Part shown: positions 39,922 through 47,617 of the stretch, one piece after another
How the letters are laid out: each line of letters opens with the position of its first letter
Numbering within the stretch: position 1 is the first letter of the stretch
DNA from: Microbacterium sp. 10M-3C3
Lineage (GTDB): Bacteria > Actinomycetota > Actinomycetes > Actinomycetales > Microbacteriaceae
Reading direction: 5' to 3'
Assembly (NCBI RefSeq): GCF_003931875.1
Contig: NZ_CP034245.1
Coordinates: forward strand, 186,001 to 250,000
Length of the DNA: 64,000 nt
Made by a program: the position numbers and the translations under genes
Notes under the pieces: model-generated
What the model was told of the DNA's origin: nothing
The model's database searches: none
What the model saw: only the letters and a program-made list of their open reading frames with translations

Positions 39922-41808
39922 ATGACTCCTGTGACACACCATCGCGCCCGCGCGGCGCTCTCGGTGCTGGCCCTGGGTGCGCTGCTCGCCGGCGGCGCGC
40001 TCACGGCGCTGCCCGCCTCGGCCGCCGACATCCCCCTGACCGAGAACGGCGGGGCCGCCCGGCACGACGGCGACCGCACCGCCGCGATCCGCAGTTCGCT
40101 CGTCGGCGGACCGGCCAAGAACGTCATCCTGCTCATCGGCGACGGCATGGGCGACTCCGAGATCACGGTCGCCCGCAACTACGCCGAGGGCGCCGCCGGC
40201 ACGTTCGCCGGCATCGACGCGCTGCCCCTCACCGGGCAGTACGTGCACTGGGCCGTCGACAAGAACGGCAAGCCGAACTACGCGTCCGAGTCGGCATCGA
40301 CGGCGTCGGCGTGGTCGACGGGCACCAAGACGCAGAACGGGCGCCTCAGCGTCGACTACTCGGGGCTGCAGGGCGTACCGCAGCCCACGCTCCTCGAGCT
40401 CGCGAAGGCCAACGGCATGAAGACCGGCAACGTCTCCACCGCCGAGATCCAGGATGCGACGCCCGGAGCCGAGATCGCGCACGTCTCGGCGCGCAGCTGC
40501 TACGGCCCCGACACGATGTCGGCGTGCCAACCGGACGAGGCGCTCGAGAACGGCGGTCTCGGCTCGATCAGCGAGCAGCTCCTGAACGTCCGCCCCGACG
40601 TCACGCTCGGCGGCGGCTGGAAGAGCTTCACGCAGACGGCCAAGGCCGGGCCGTGGCAGGGGGAGACGCTCGAGGCGCAGGCGAAGGACCGCGGCTACCA
40701 GGTCGTCCGCGACGCCGCCGGCCTCGCCGCGGTGACCGAGGCGGACGCCGACCGCCCGCTGCTGGGGCTGTTCACCGACGGGAACTTCCCGACCCGCTGG
40801 ACCGGGCCGAACGCGACCGTGGGCGGCGGCAACGGTCCCGCCGTGACCTGCCAGGAGAACCCCGAACGCCTCGGCACGGGGCTAGAGCTCGCCGACCTCA
40901 CGCAGAAGGCGATCGACCTGCTCGACAACAAGGACGGGTTCTTCCTCCAGGTCGAGGGCGCGAGCATCGACAAGCAGGACCACGCCGCCAATGCGTGCGG
41001 GCAGATCGGCGAGACCGTCGACCTCGACGAAGCGGTGCAGGTCGCCCTGGCGTACGCGCAGCAGCGCGACGACACGCTCGTCGTCGTGACCGCCGATCAC
41101 GCGCACACGAGCCAGATCCTCGGCTCGACGCCTCCCGGGCTCAGCATCAAGCTCACGACCGTCGAGGGCCAGGACATGATCGTCGGCTACGGCACCGCGA
41201 ACGCGGGGGAGTCGCAGCAGCACACCGGTGCGCAGGTGCGGATCGCCGCGTACGGCCCGGGAGCCGCGAACGTCGTCGGCCTGAGCGACCAGACAGACCT
41301 GTTCTTCACGGCCGTCGACGCGCTGCGACTGAAGCGCGACCTCGCCTCCCTCAGCGCCGACGCGAAGGTCACGACCGACAAGCGCGAGTACGCGCCCGGC
41401 GAGCCGATCACGGTGACCGTCACGGGGCTCGACGCCGACTGGCAGGCGACCGGCACGCTGGCCTCCGACCCCGTCGACCTCGGGCAGCGCGACGTCCTGC
41501 GCGGCACCGCCACGTTCACGGCGACGGCGCCGCAGGAGGTCGGCCCGCACACCGTGACGATCGCCGGCGTGCAGACGGGGACGTCCACGGCCGCGGCCAT
41601 CACGGTGTCGACCACGCCCGCACCCGGCGGCGGGCAGGTGCCCGACCCCGGCGCATCCGGGCAGCCCGCGGCCGTCGGATCGGGCATCGGCGCGGGCCCG
41701 CTCGCCGTCACCGGCGGAACCGTGCCGTGGCTCGCGATCGGCTTCGGGGCCGCCTTCGTCGCGGTCGGCACGATCGTGGTCATCCGCCGACGGCGCCGCG
41801 CCGCCTGA
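39922..41808 (+). CDS. phoA: Cell-wall-anchored PhoA-type alkaline phosphatase
   Basis: A 628-residue secreted phosphomonoesterase. A signal peptide (about residues 1-35, ending LPASAAD) is followed by a PhoA domain very close to the E. coli enzyme: [13 protein letters not shown], the nucleophile Ser in [46 protein letters not shown] and QQHTGAQ. The residue before the nucleophile, Asp in E. coli, is Glu here. After about residue 475 comes an Ig-like domain and a Pro/Gly linker. The protein ends with LAVTG, a transmembrane helix and RRRRRAA, a sortase-E type anchor. It scavenges phosphate at the cell surface. The start has AAGGAAC upstream. Confidence 0.92.
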   Translation: MTPVTHHRARAALSVLALGALLAGGALTALPASAADIPLTENGGAARHDGDRTAAIRSSLVGGPAKNVILLIGDGMGDSEITVARNYAEGAAGTFAGIDALPLTGQYVHWAVDKNGKPNYASESASTASAWSTGTKTQNGRLSVDYSGLQGVPQPTLLELAKANGMKTGNVSTAEIQDATPGAEIAHVSARSCYGPDTMSACQPDEALENGGLGSISEQLLNVRPDVTLGGGWKSFTQTAKAGPWQGETLEAQAKDRGYQVVRDAAGLAAVTEADADRPLLGLFTDGNFPTRWTGPNATVGGGNGPAVTCQENPERLGTGLELADLTQKAIDLLDNKDGFFLQVEGASIDKQDHAANACGQIGETVDLDEAVQVALAYAQQRDDTLVVVTADHAHTSQILGSTPPGLSIKLTTVEGQDMIVGYGTANAGESQQHTGAQVRIAAYGPGAANVVGLSDQTDLFFTAVDALRLKRDLASLSADAKVTTDKREYAPGEPITVTVTGLDADWQATGTLASDPVDLGQRDVLRGTATFTATAPQEVGPHTVTIAGVQTGTSTAAAITVSTTPAPGGGQVPDPGASGQPAAVGSGIGAGPLAVTGGTVPWLAIGFGAAFVAVGTIVVIRRRRRAA

Positions 41809-41824
41809 CATCGCGCGCAACGAA

Positions 41825-41860
41825 ACGGCCGGCGGCAGTCCGCGGACTGTCGCCGGCCGT
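41825..41860. terminator. Bidirectional hairpin between convergent genes
   Basis: Eighteen-base arms at 41825-41842 and 41843-41860 (starting ACGGCCGGCGGCAGTCCG) match at 17 of 18 positions with essentially no loop. It lies between the convergent phosphatase and DUF3073 genes and most likely ends both transcripts. No U-tract follows. Confidence 0.75.
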
Positions 41861-41915
41861 CGTCGCAGTCTCCGGGCGGATCGCCGCGGGCGGGCGACCA
41901 CATCGCCCGGAAGGC

Positions 41916-42098
41916 TCAGGCCTTCTCGTCCTCGTACGTCTCCTCGTACTCGTCCGCCCACTTGTCGACGTACTCGTCGCCACCGTTCTCGGGGTGGCCG
42001 AGTTCGCGCTCGAGGGCCGCGTAGTTGACGGAGTACGTGTCGTACTTCAGTTCACGGGCGATCTTGGTGTTCTTCGCCTTTTGACGGCCACGCCCCAT
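41916..42098 (-). CDS. DUF3073 family small acidic/basic protein
   Basis: A 60-residue protein with the DUF3073 layout: a basic start MGRGRQKAKNTKIARELKY, then YSVNYAALERELG, and a strongly acidic tail (DEYVDKWADEYEETYEDEK). The family is widespread in actinobacteria and has no assigned function. ATG 42098 has GAGGGGGTC as ribosome-binding site; the longer upstream frame has no support. It is divergent from the universal stress protein gene, with about 160 nt between them. Confidence 0.88.
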   Translation of the reverse strand: MGRGRQKAKNTKIARELKYDTYSVNYAALERELGHPENGGDEYVDKWADEYEETYEDEKA

Positions 42099-42255
42099 GC
42101 GAGACCCCCTCTGATCGACATCGCGGGCAGTGCTCGCGCCCGACGCATTCACGGATCCGGATCGAACCGGTAAGAGTAGCATTCAGGATATCACGGTGGA
42201 TCCCGCGCCCTGCCCGCGCGGGCCGGATGCGCGCGGCGGACGGAGGAGGCGCAGG

Positions 42256-42801
42256 ATGGCGACGGAGCCGATCGAAGGTCCCGAGGAGCGCACCGCGCAA
42301 GCCGCCGACGTGCCGCAGGGCGCGGTGCTGGCCGGTGTCGTCCCCGGCCAGTCCTCCCGCGTCATGCTCGAGGCCGCCCGCTACGCGAAGCTCCTGGGCG
42401 CCCCGCTCGCGATCATCCACGTGGACGTGACCCGCTTCGTGACCTTCGAAGACCCCGACGGCTACGTGCACACGGCGCCGGTCGACCTCGACGTGAGCGA
42501 CGGCGCGCCGCAGCTGGAGACGGTGCGTCGCCAGGCGGAGGAGGCGCTCGTCTCGTGCCCGGTTCCGTGGAGCGTGCACCAGCTCGTCGGCGACCCGGCC
42601 CTCGCCCTGAAGCATCTCGCCGACAAGGTCGACGCGAAGCTCCTCGTCGTCGGCACGCGCAAGCGCGGCCTCGGCGAGTCCATTCGCGAGTTCTTCACCG
42701 GGTCGGTGGCGGCGCGGCTGTCGCACCGCCAGCACAGGCCGGTCCTCGTCGTGCCGCTGGGCGACCCGGTGCCCGACGACGAGGAGATCGCCTGGACCTG
42801 A
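42256..42801 (+). CDS. Universal stress protein (UspA family)
   Basis: A 181-residue single-domain Usp protein. The start of the fold is seen in GAVLAGVVPGQSSRVMLEAARYAKLLGAPLAIIHVDV. The nucleotide-binding signature near the end reads LLVVGTRKRGLGESIREFFTGSVAARLSHRQHRPVLVVP, which follows the G2xG9xG(S/T) spacing of ATP-binding members. It probably helps survival under stress or starvation. The ATG at 42256 follows GGAGGAGGCGCAGG. It is convergent with the PadR/DUF4097 pair. Confidence 0.9.
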   Translation: MATEPIEGPEERTAQAADVPQGAVLAGVVPGQSSRVMLEAARYAKLLGAPLAIIHVDVTRFVTFEDPDGYVHTAPVDLDVSDGAPQLETVRRQAEEALVSCPVPWSVHQLVGDPALALKHLADKVDAKLLVVGTRKRGLGESIREFFTGSVAARLSHRQHRPVLVVPLGDPVPDDEEIAWT

Positions 42802-42825
42802 CCGGCGACCTCCTCGACGTGGTGC

Positions 42826-43431
42826 TCAGCCCCGCAGCCGCCGCGTGAGCTCGCGCGACGCCTCGTCGAGCGTCCGCTCGAGGGTGTCGACGATGTCGGC
42901 GGCCAGCGCGCCCCCGCGGGCGACGTGGGTGCGCAGGTCGCTGCGCACGCGGGCGCGGAAGTCGTTCACGATCGCGTCGGCTCGCTGCAGCTGAGCGCGC
43001 GCGGCGACGCGGGCGTCGTCTGCGGCGGCGCTCGGCGCCGAGGCGCGGTCGCTCTTGGCCGCCGCGGCGAGATCGGCCCGGAGGCTCCGCATCGCGTCGC
43101 GGACGCTGCCGCGGACCTCGTCGGCGATGAGACGGATGCTGTCGGCGAGCCCCTGCTCGATGCCCTCGAGCTCGCCCGTTCGCGCCGCCACTTCCGCGCG
43201 CCCGGCATCGGTGATCTCGTAGACGGTCTTGCGGCCGTCGACCGTCTTGGTCACCAGGCCCTCCTCCTCGAGCTTCGCCAGCCGTGGATACACCGTGCCG
43301 GCTGAGGGGGTGTAGGTGCCGCCGGTGCGGTCGGAGAGGGCCTGCATGAGGTCGTAGCCGTGGCGCGGCGACTCGTCGAGCAGGCTCAGGAGGTACAGGC
43401 GCAGGTCGCCGTGGGAGAAGACGGGGCTCAT
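42826..43431 (-). CDS. PadR-family transcriptional regulator
   Basis: A 201-residue regulator with a PadR winged helix (LRLYLLSLLDESPRHGYDLMQAL, TPSAGTVYPRLAKLEEEGLV, KTVYEITDAGR) followed by a long helical, Ala/Arg-rich C-terminal region of about 120 residues. Its ATG overlaps the DUF4097 stop by one base, so the two are co-translated. The CGATATATCG palindromes at 44301-44343, upstream of the pair and facing the TipAS-type gene, are its likely binding sites. Confidence 0.88.
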   Translation of the reverse strand: MSPVFSHGDLRLYLLSLLDESPRHGYDLMQALSDRTGGTYTPSAGTVYPRLAKLEEEGLVTKTVDGRKTVYEITDAGRAEVAARTGELEGIEQGLADSIRLIADEVRGSVRDAMRSLRADLAAAAKSDRASAPSAAADDARVAARAQLQRADAIVNDFRARVRSDLRTHVARGGALAADIVDTLERTLDEASRELTRRLRG

Positions 43432-44282
43432 CACCACTCCTCCTCGGCCTCGAGATCGCCCTGGCGCACGCCCGAGGCGCCGCGCCGGAGCACCGTGACG
43501 TCGCCCGACACCGTGTTGGCGCGGATGTCGACGAAGGAGCCGCTGAGCTCGCCCACCGCATCGGCGTAGTTCGTCGGGCCCGAGCCCGATCGCTTGACGC
43601 CGTCGATGAGCACGCGCCCGCTCACCGAGCGCACGACGAAGTTGGCGGGGTACGCGTCGTCGAGCCGCACGGTGCCGTTGCCGGAGACCGAGTTGAGGTT
43701 CACGCCCTGCACCGGCCCGTGGGCATCCACGAGCATCGCACCCGAGACGGTGTCGATCGAGGCCTTCCGGATGCGCCCGGTGGCGGCGACGTCGCCCGAG
43801 ACGGAATTCGCGCTCAGCGCGCCGTCGATGCGGCGCACCTGCACGTCGCCCGACACGGCGTTGACGTTGAGATCGCCGACGAGTCCGTCGACGATGATGT
43901 CGCCCGACACCGTGTTCAGGCGCGTGTCGTGCTGGAGGCCGGTGACGAGGGCGCTCGCGCTCACGACGCCGAGGGTGAGCGCGATGTCGCGCGGTACGGC
44001 GATGCTGATCTCGGCCTTCGGTCCGCCCGCGCCGAAATTGCGGAACACCTCGAGGAAGTTGTCCCAGCGCAGCTGCGGGTGGTCGATCTCGAGGCTGTCC
44101 TCGTCGACCTCGATGCGCAGATCCTTCACGCTGACCGCGTGAACCTCGATGCGCACGCCGGGCTCGTCGTGGGCGACGACGTCGAGCTGACCGCCGACGA
44201 GGCCGACCTTGAGCTTGCGGACCATGTCGATGTCGATGACCCGCGTCTCTCCCGGGTGCACCAACCACTTCTCCGTCGTCAT
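43431..44282 (-). CDS. DUF4097 domain protein (beta-helix-like)
   Basis: A 283-residue protein of the DUF4097 type. It is built from repeated beta strands with the recurring pattern xVSGDVxV (for example TVSGDIIVDGLVGDLNVNAVSGDVQVRRIDG), expected to form a right-handed beta solenoid. No signal peptide or membrane helix is visible, so it appears cytosolic. The family often travels with PadR regulators and may act as a sensor or scaffold, but its role is unknown. ATG 44282 has TGAGGAGGATT as a strong ribosome-binding site; the frame upstream of it crosses the operator and is rejected. Confidence 0.85.
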   Translation of the reverse strand: MTTEKWLVHPGETRVIDIDMVRKLKVGLVGGQLDVVAHDEPGVRIEVHAVSVKDLRIEVDEDSLEIDHPQLRWDNFLEVFRNFGAGGPKAEISIAVPRDIALTLGVVSASALVTGLQHDTRLNTVSGDIIVDGLVGDLNVNAVSGDVQVRRIDGALSANSVSGDVAATGRIRKASIDTVSGAMLVDAHGPVQGVNLNSVSGNGTVRLDDAYPANFVVRSVSGRVLIDGVKRSGSGPTNYADAVGELSGSFVDIRANTVSGDVTVLRRGASGVRQGDLEAEEEW

Positions 44283-44300
44283 GGGAATCCTCCTCAGGTT

Positions 44301-44343
44301 CGCGATATATCGCGTTGACACGACGGTAACACGATATATCGCG
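44301..44343. promoter_or_regulatory. Two CGATATATCG operators between divergent genes
   Basis: CGCGATATATCGCG (44301-44314) is a perfect 14-bp palindrome. A second site, ACGATATATCGCG (44331-44343), is nearly the same, with a centre-to-centre distance near 29 bp. A plus-strand TTGACA (44315-44320) lies between them. The sites stand out by their AT-rich core in a very GC-rich genome and probably bind the PadR protein encoded nearby. Confidence 0.7.
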
Positions 44344-44350
44344 TTCCGCC

Positions 44351-44986
44351 ATGGTCACACGGCTGCAGCGCATCCTCCTGCTGCGGGCGCTCGGGCTCGG
44401 GCTCCCCGACATCGCGCGCGTTCTGCGTCGCGACCAGGACGAGCAGGCGGCGCTGACCGCGCACCTGGACGTCCTGCGCGACGAGCGCGCGCGCCTGGAC
44501 CGCCGCATCACGGCGGTGGAGACCACGATCCGCAAGAGGAAGGGAGGTGAGACACCCATGGCAGAGGAGATGTTCGACGGCTTCGATCACACGGCCTACA
44601 AGGACGAGGTGACCGAGCGCTGGGGGGCGGACGCGTACGCACGCGGTGACGCGTGGTGGCGCGGCCTGAGCGCGGCGGAGCGCGATGCGTTCCAGCGGGA
44701 ATCCACGACGCTCGCACAGGCCGGGGCGACGGCGGCGGAATCCGGCGCCGACCCGGCCGGCGTGGAGGCGGCGGCGCTCGCAGAGCGTCACGTCGCGTGG
44801 CTCCGGTCGATTCCGGGTACTCCCGCGAACGTATCCGGCGGGGTCGCCGGGTACCTTCGCGGTCTCGGCGACATGTACGTCGCCGATCCGCGCTTCGGCC
44901 GGCACTACGCCACGGCCGACGGCGGCGACGCCGGCGCGCGGTTCATCCGCGACGCGCTGCACGCGTGGGCCGATGCCCGGGAGTGA
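44351..44986 (+). CDS. Truncated MerR-family regulator with TipAS effector domain
   Basis: The open frame gives 211 residues. The beginning (VTRLQRILLLRALGLGLPDIARVLRR) corresponds to the second half of a MerR DNA-binding domain. The usual first 45-50 residues with the recognition helix are missing, and an in-frame stop (TAA 44327-44329) prevents extension. A coiled coil follows, then a TipAS antibiotic-binding domain (FDHTAYKDEVTERWGADAYARGDAWW...). No ribosome-binding site precedes ATG 44351, whereas GGGAGGTGA (44542-44550) stands 7 nt before ATG 44558, which would give a 142-residue TipAS-only product. In Streptomyces TipAS is made from such an internal start and binds thiopeptides. Confidence 0.8.
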   Translation: MVTRLQRILLLRALGLGLPDIARVLRRDQDEQAALTAHLDVLRDERARLDRRITAVETTIRKRKGGETPMAEEMFDGFDHTAYKDEVTERWGADAYARGDAWWRGLSAAERDAFQRESTTLAQAGATAAESGADPAGVEAAALAERHVAWLRSIPGTPANVSGGVAGYLRGLGDMYVADPRFGRHYATADGGDAGARFIRDALHAWADARE

Positions 44987-45002
44987 GACGCCGGCAGACA
45001 GA

Positions 45003-45044
45003 ACGGATGCCACGTCCCGTTGGGGGAGGGGACGTGGCATCCGT
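45003..45044. terminator. Perfect 16-bp hairpin between convergent genes
   Basis: ACGGATGCCACGTCCC (45003-45018) pairs perfectly with GGGACGTGGCATCCGT (45029-45044) across a 10-base loop. It lies between the TipAS-type gene and the small membrane protein gene and should end both transcripts. There is no T-run on either side. Confidence 0.8.
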
Positions 45045-45115
45045 ATGTCGCGATCAGATCGCGAGGGGCGGTGGCGACGGCGTACCCGAAACACCGGGCG
45101 CCACCCTGGGGAGGC

Positions 45116-45280
45116 TCAGACGCTGCGGCGTCCGCTGATCACTCTGAACAGGAACGCGATGAGGGCGATGACGGCCACGATGAGGGCCACCCACAGCAGC
45201 CAGTTCAGGGCGGCGTTCAAGCCGCCGACGATCGCCAGCACGATGGCGACGACGATGATGATGATGAGGGCGATGTTCAT
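45116..45280 (-). CDS. Small two-helix membrane protein
   Basis: A 54-residue protein consisting of two hydrophobic helices (NIALIIIIVVAIVLAIVGGL and WLLWVALIVAVIALIAFLF) with a short basic tail SGRRSV. ATG 45280 follows AAAGGAGCACTC, a good ribosome-binding site; the longer open frame upstream is not supported. Function is unknown; proteins of this size often associate with stress or envelope functions. It is divergent from the Rho_N-domain gene. Confidence 0.75.
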   Translation of the reverse strand: MNIALIIIIVVAIVLAIVGGLNAALNWLLWVALIVAVIALIAFLFRVISGRRSV

Positions 45281-45505
45281 GGCGAGTGCTCCTTTCGCCG
45301 GAGGCCGTCGGTGTGGACCCCCGGGCGCCGCGGACGGCACCCCTCAGCATGGATTCCAGGACGGAGGCGGGTCGCGCCCTTGACGACGTGGCGGCCGCGG
45401 TGGTAGCGGCGGGGTGTCGTGCGTCGGCCGCGGTCGCGTGTCAAGCCCTCCTTCGGGCGGCCCGCGATGCTCGTAGCGTCGGGTGCACCGACGAAGGGAG
45501 CCGCC

Positions 45506-45772
45506 ATGCCCGGTGGACGGGGTGCGAACCTGAAGGACCGCGAGCTGTACGAAGAGCTGCGCAAGGACGGTGCCAGCAAGGAGAAGGCCGCGCGCATCTC
45601 CAACGCCGCCGCGGCGCAGGGTCGGTCGACGCTCGGGCGGCGCGGCGGTCACGCCGAGGACTACGAAGACCGCACGGTGCCGGAGCTGCGTCGCCGCGCG
45701 AAGGAGCTCGGACTGCGCGGCTACTCGGGCAAGAAGAAGGCGGAGCTCATCTCGATGCTCCGCAGCCACTGA
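45506..45772 (+). CDS. Small protein with Rho termination factor N-terminal (SAP-like) domain
   Basis: An 88-residue basic protein. The first half (PGGRGANLKDRELYEELRKDGASKEKAARISNAAA) matches a common actinobacterial extension. The second half (YEDRTVPELRRRAKELGLRGYSGKKKAELISMLR) is a Rho_N/SAP-type nucleic-acid-binding module. ATG 45506 has GAAGGGAGC upstream. The topoisomerase gene starts 3 nt after its stop, so the two form an operon and may both act on DNA. The 225-nt region upstream contains no further gene. Confidence 0.85.
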   Translation: MPGGRGANLKDRELYEELRKDGASKEKAARISNAAAAQGRSTLGRRGGHAEDYEDRTVPELRRRAKELGLRGYSGKKKAELISMLRSH

Positions 45773-45774
45773 CG

Positions 45775-46740
45775 GTGGCGCGTCTGATCCGGGTCCGCCC
45801 GTACGAGGATCCGGGCTTCCGCCGCGTCCGCGCGGGGCAGGCGTTCCGCTACGTCGATCACACCGGGAAGGCGGTCGCCGAGGGCGATGCCGAGCGCGCC
45901 CACGCGCTCGTCATCCCGCCCGCGTGGCGGGAGGTGTGGATCTCGCGCGAGCCGCGGGGCCACATCCAGGCCGTCGGCACGGACGAGGCGGGCCGGCGCC
46001 AGTACCTGTACCACGCCGACTGGTCCAAGCGCCGCGACAAGGGCAAGTTCGCGCGCGCCCTCGCGCTCGCCGAGGCCCTGCCGCGTGCGCGCGGCCGCGT
46101 GACGCAGGCCCTCCGCCGCGAGGCGCTCGACCGCGAGCGCGTGCTGGCCGTCGCGTTCCGCCTGCTCGACCAGGTGGCCCCGCGCGTCGGCACCGCCCGG
46201 TACTTCGCGACCAACGGCAGCCGCGGCCTCACGACCCTGCAGCGGCGCGATGCGGAGATCGACGGCTCGCATGTGACGCTCTCCTTCCCCGCCAAGAGCG
46301 GCAAGCGCGCGTTCCTCCAGCTCGACGACGACCTCCTGGCCGCGACGCTCGAGCAGCTGCGCACCGGCCGCCCGCGCGCACCCCTGCTCGCGTACGTCCG
46401 CGGGCGGCGGCGCGTGCCCCTCACGCCCGGCGACGTCAACGCGTACGTGCGCAGCATCACGGGCGGCTCCTTCACGGCGAAGGACTTCCGGACGCTGCGC
46501 GGCACCATCCTCGCGGCGGAGGCGCTTGCGCGCATCGGCACGGTCGACACCAAGACCGACCTCAAGCGCGCGGAGCTGCTCGCGGTGCGCGCGACGGCCG
46601 AGAAGCTCGGGAACACGCCCGCCGTCGCACGGTCGAGCTACATCGACCCGCGCGTGTTCGCCCTGTACCGGCGCGGGAAGCTGATGGACCTGGAGGGCTC
46701 GCACGACAACGCCATCCGGCGCCTCATCCTCGGCGAGTGA
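45775..46740 (+). CDS. DNA topoisomerase IB
   Basis: A 321-residue eukaryote/poxvirus-type topoisomerase IB of the small bacterial class. Visible are the N-terminal RVRAGQAFRYVDHTGKAV, PPAWREVWISREPRGHIQAVGTDEAGRRQYLYHADW, the catalytic-pocket residues in KDFRTLRGTILAAEAL, and the nucleophile Tyr289 in SSYIDPRVF. It relaxes supercoils of both signs without ATP. GTG 45775 is chosen by proximity to the Rho_N gene stop. It is probably not essential and may help under DNA stress. Confidence 0.92.
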   Translation: MARLIRVRPYEDPGFRRVRAGQAFRYVDHTGKAVAEGDAERAHALVIPPAWREVWISREPRGHIQAVGTDEAGRRQYLYHADWSKRRDKGKFARALALAEALPRARGRVTQALRREALDRERVLAVAFRLLDQVAPRVGTARYFATNGSRGLTTLQRRDAEIDGSHVTLSFPAKSGKRAFLQLDDDLLAATLEQLRTGRPRAPLLAYVRGRRRVPLTPGDVNAYVRSITGGSFTAKDFRTLRGTILAAEALARIGTVDTKTDLKRAELLAVRATAEKLGNTPAVARSSYIDPRVFALYRRGKLMDLEGSHDNAIRRLILGE

Positions 46741-46776
46741 CGTAGCGCCGGCAGCGCTCGCGGATAGGGTGAGCGG

Positions 46777-47151
46777 GTGTTCTCGTGGGCGCATCTCGGA
46801 CTGGTGATCCTGGGCGGCGCCCTCGGCACCGCGGCGCGCGCGGGGCTGCAGCTCGCGGTCGGGGACGCGCTCGGGGGGTGGTTCGTCCCGGTCGTCAACA
46901 TCGTCGGCGCCTTCGCGCTGGGCGTCGTGACGGGCCTGCTCGCCCGTCGGATGCACGCGCCGCGCGGCCGCGTGATCCGCCACTTCGTGGGCACGGGTGT
47001 CTTGGGCGGGTTCACGACGTACAGCGCCCTCGCGGTCGAGGCGGCGCACAGCCCGGTCCTCCTCGCGGTCGGGATCGCGGGGGCCGCCCTCGGCACAGCG
47101 GCCGGTGCGATCGGCCTCGCCGTCACCGCACCGCGGCGGGCCGGCGCGTGA
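46777..47151 (+). CDS. crcB: Fluoride ion channel CrcB/Fluc, subunit 1
   Basis: A 124-residue four-helix membrane protein of the CrcB/Fluc family. It has GGALGTAARAGLQL, the pore motif VVNIVGAFALGVVTGLL and the conserved GVLGGFTTYSALAVE. Such channels export fluoride passively. GTG 46777 follows TAGGGT (46765-46770) by 6 nt in the same TGAGCGGGTG context as purM. It overlaps the second crcB gene by 4 bp. Two unequal genes in tandem usually form an antiparallel heterodimer. I see no fluoride riboswitch in the short upstream gap. Confidence 0.92.
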   Translation: MFSWAHLGLVILGGALGTAARAGLQLAVGDALGGWFVPVVNIVGAFALGVVTGLLARRMHAPRGRVIRHFVGTGVLGGFTTYSALAVEAAHSPVLLAVGIAGAALGTAAGAIGLAVTAPRRAGA

Positions 47152-47519
47152 CGCCGCTGCTGTTCCTCGGCGTCGCAGCCGCCGGCGGGGCGGGCGCGGC
47201 GCTGCGGTACCTCCTCGACCTCATGCTCACGCGGTGGTGGGGGTCGCGCGTGCCGTGGGGCATCCTCGCCGTGAACCTCACGGGCGCCTTCGCCCTCGGA
47301 CTCCTCTCCGCGGGCCTCGCGGATGCCACGGGGCTGTGGCTCTGGGGCACGGGCCTCCTCGGCGGCTACACCACCTTCTCGTCGGTCGCCGTCAGCACGG
47401 CTCTGCTCGCGCGCGAGCGGCGGACGCGGGCATCCGTCGCCTACGGCGTCGGCACCTTCGCCGGCACCGTCGTCGCAGCGCTCGCGGGGCTCGCGATCGG
47501 CGCCGCGCTGCTCGGCTGA
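47148..47519 (+). CDS. crcB: Fluoride ion channel CrcB/Fluc, subunit 2
   Basis: A 123-residue four-helix partner: AAGGAGAALRYLLDLML, the pore motif GILAVNLTGAFALGLLSAGL and GTGLLGGYTTFSSVAVSTALL. Charged residues are placed differently from subunit 1 (RRTRAS loop here, RRMHAPRGR loop there), as expected when the two insert in opposite orientations. GTG 47148 overlaps the stop of subunit 1, so they are made in equal amounts. Confidence 0.92.
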   Translation: MTPLLFLGVAAAGGAGAALRYLLDLMLTRWWGSRVPWGILAVNLTGAFALGLLSAGLADATGLWLWGTGLLGGYTTFSSVAVSTALLARERRTRASVAYGVGTFAGTVVAALAGLAIGAALLG

Positions 47520-47570
47520 GCACCCTCCCGTCACCGCCGCGGGTCGCGCGGCCGCATGGAATACTGGCAC

Positions 47571-47588
47571 CGATACATCTCTGTATCG
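47571..47588. promoter_or_regulatory. Perfect inverted repeat at the RND transporter promoter
   Basis: CGATACATCTCTGTATCG (47571-47588) has perfect 7-bp arms and a 4-bp spacer. It lies 30 nt before the transporter start and just downstream of a -10-like AATACT. This looks like a TetR- or MarR-type repressor site, but no such regulator gene is in the window next to it. Confidence 0.65.
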
Positions 47589-47617
47589 ATCGTCCGACCT
47601 CCTCACGAAGGACACCC

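Noticed and set aside
46741..46776. Fluoride riboswitch upstream of the crcB pair
   Set aside because: The gap to the preceding gene is only 36 nt and is occupied by a leaderless promoter.
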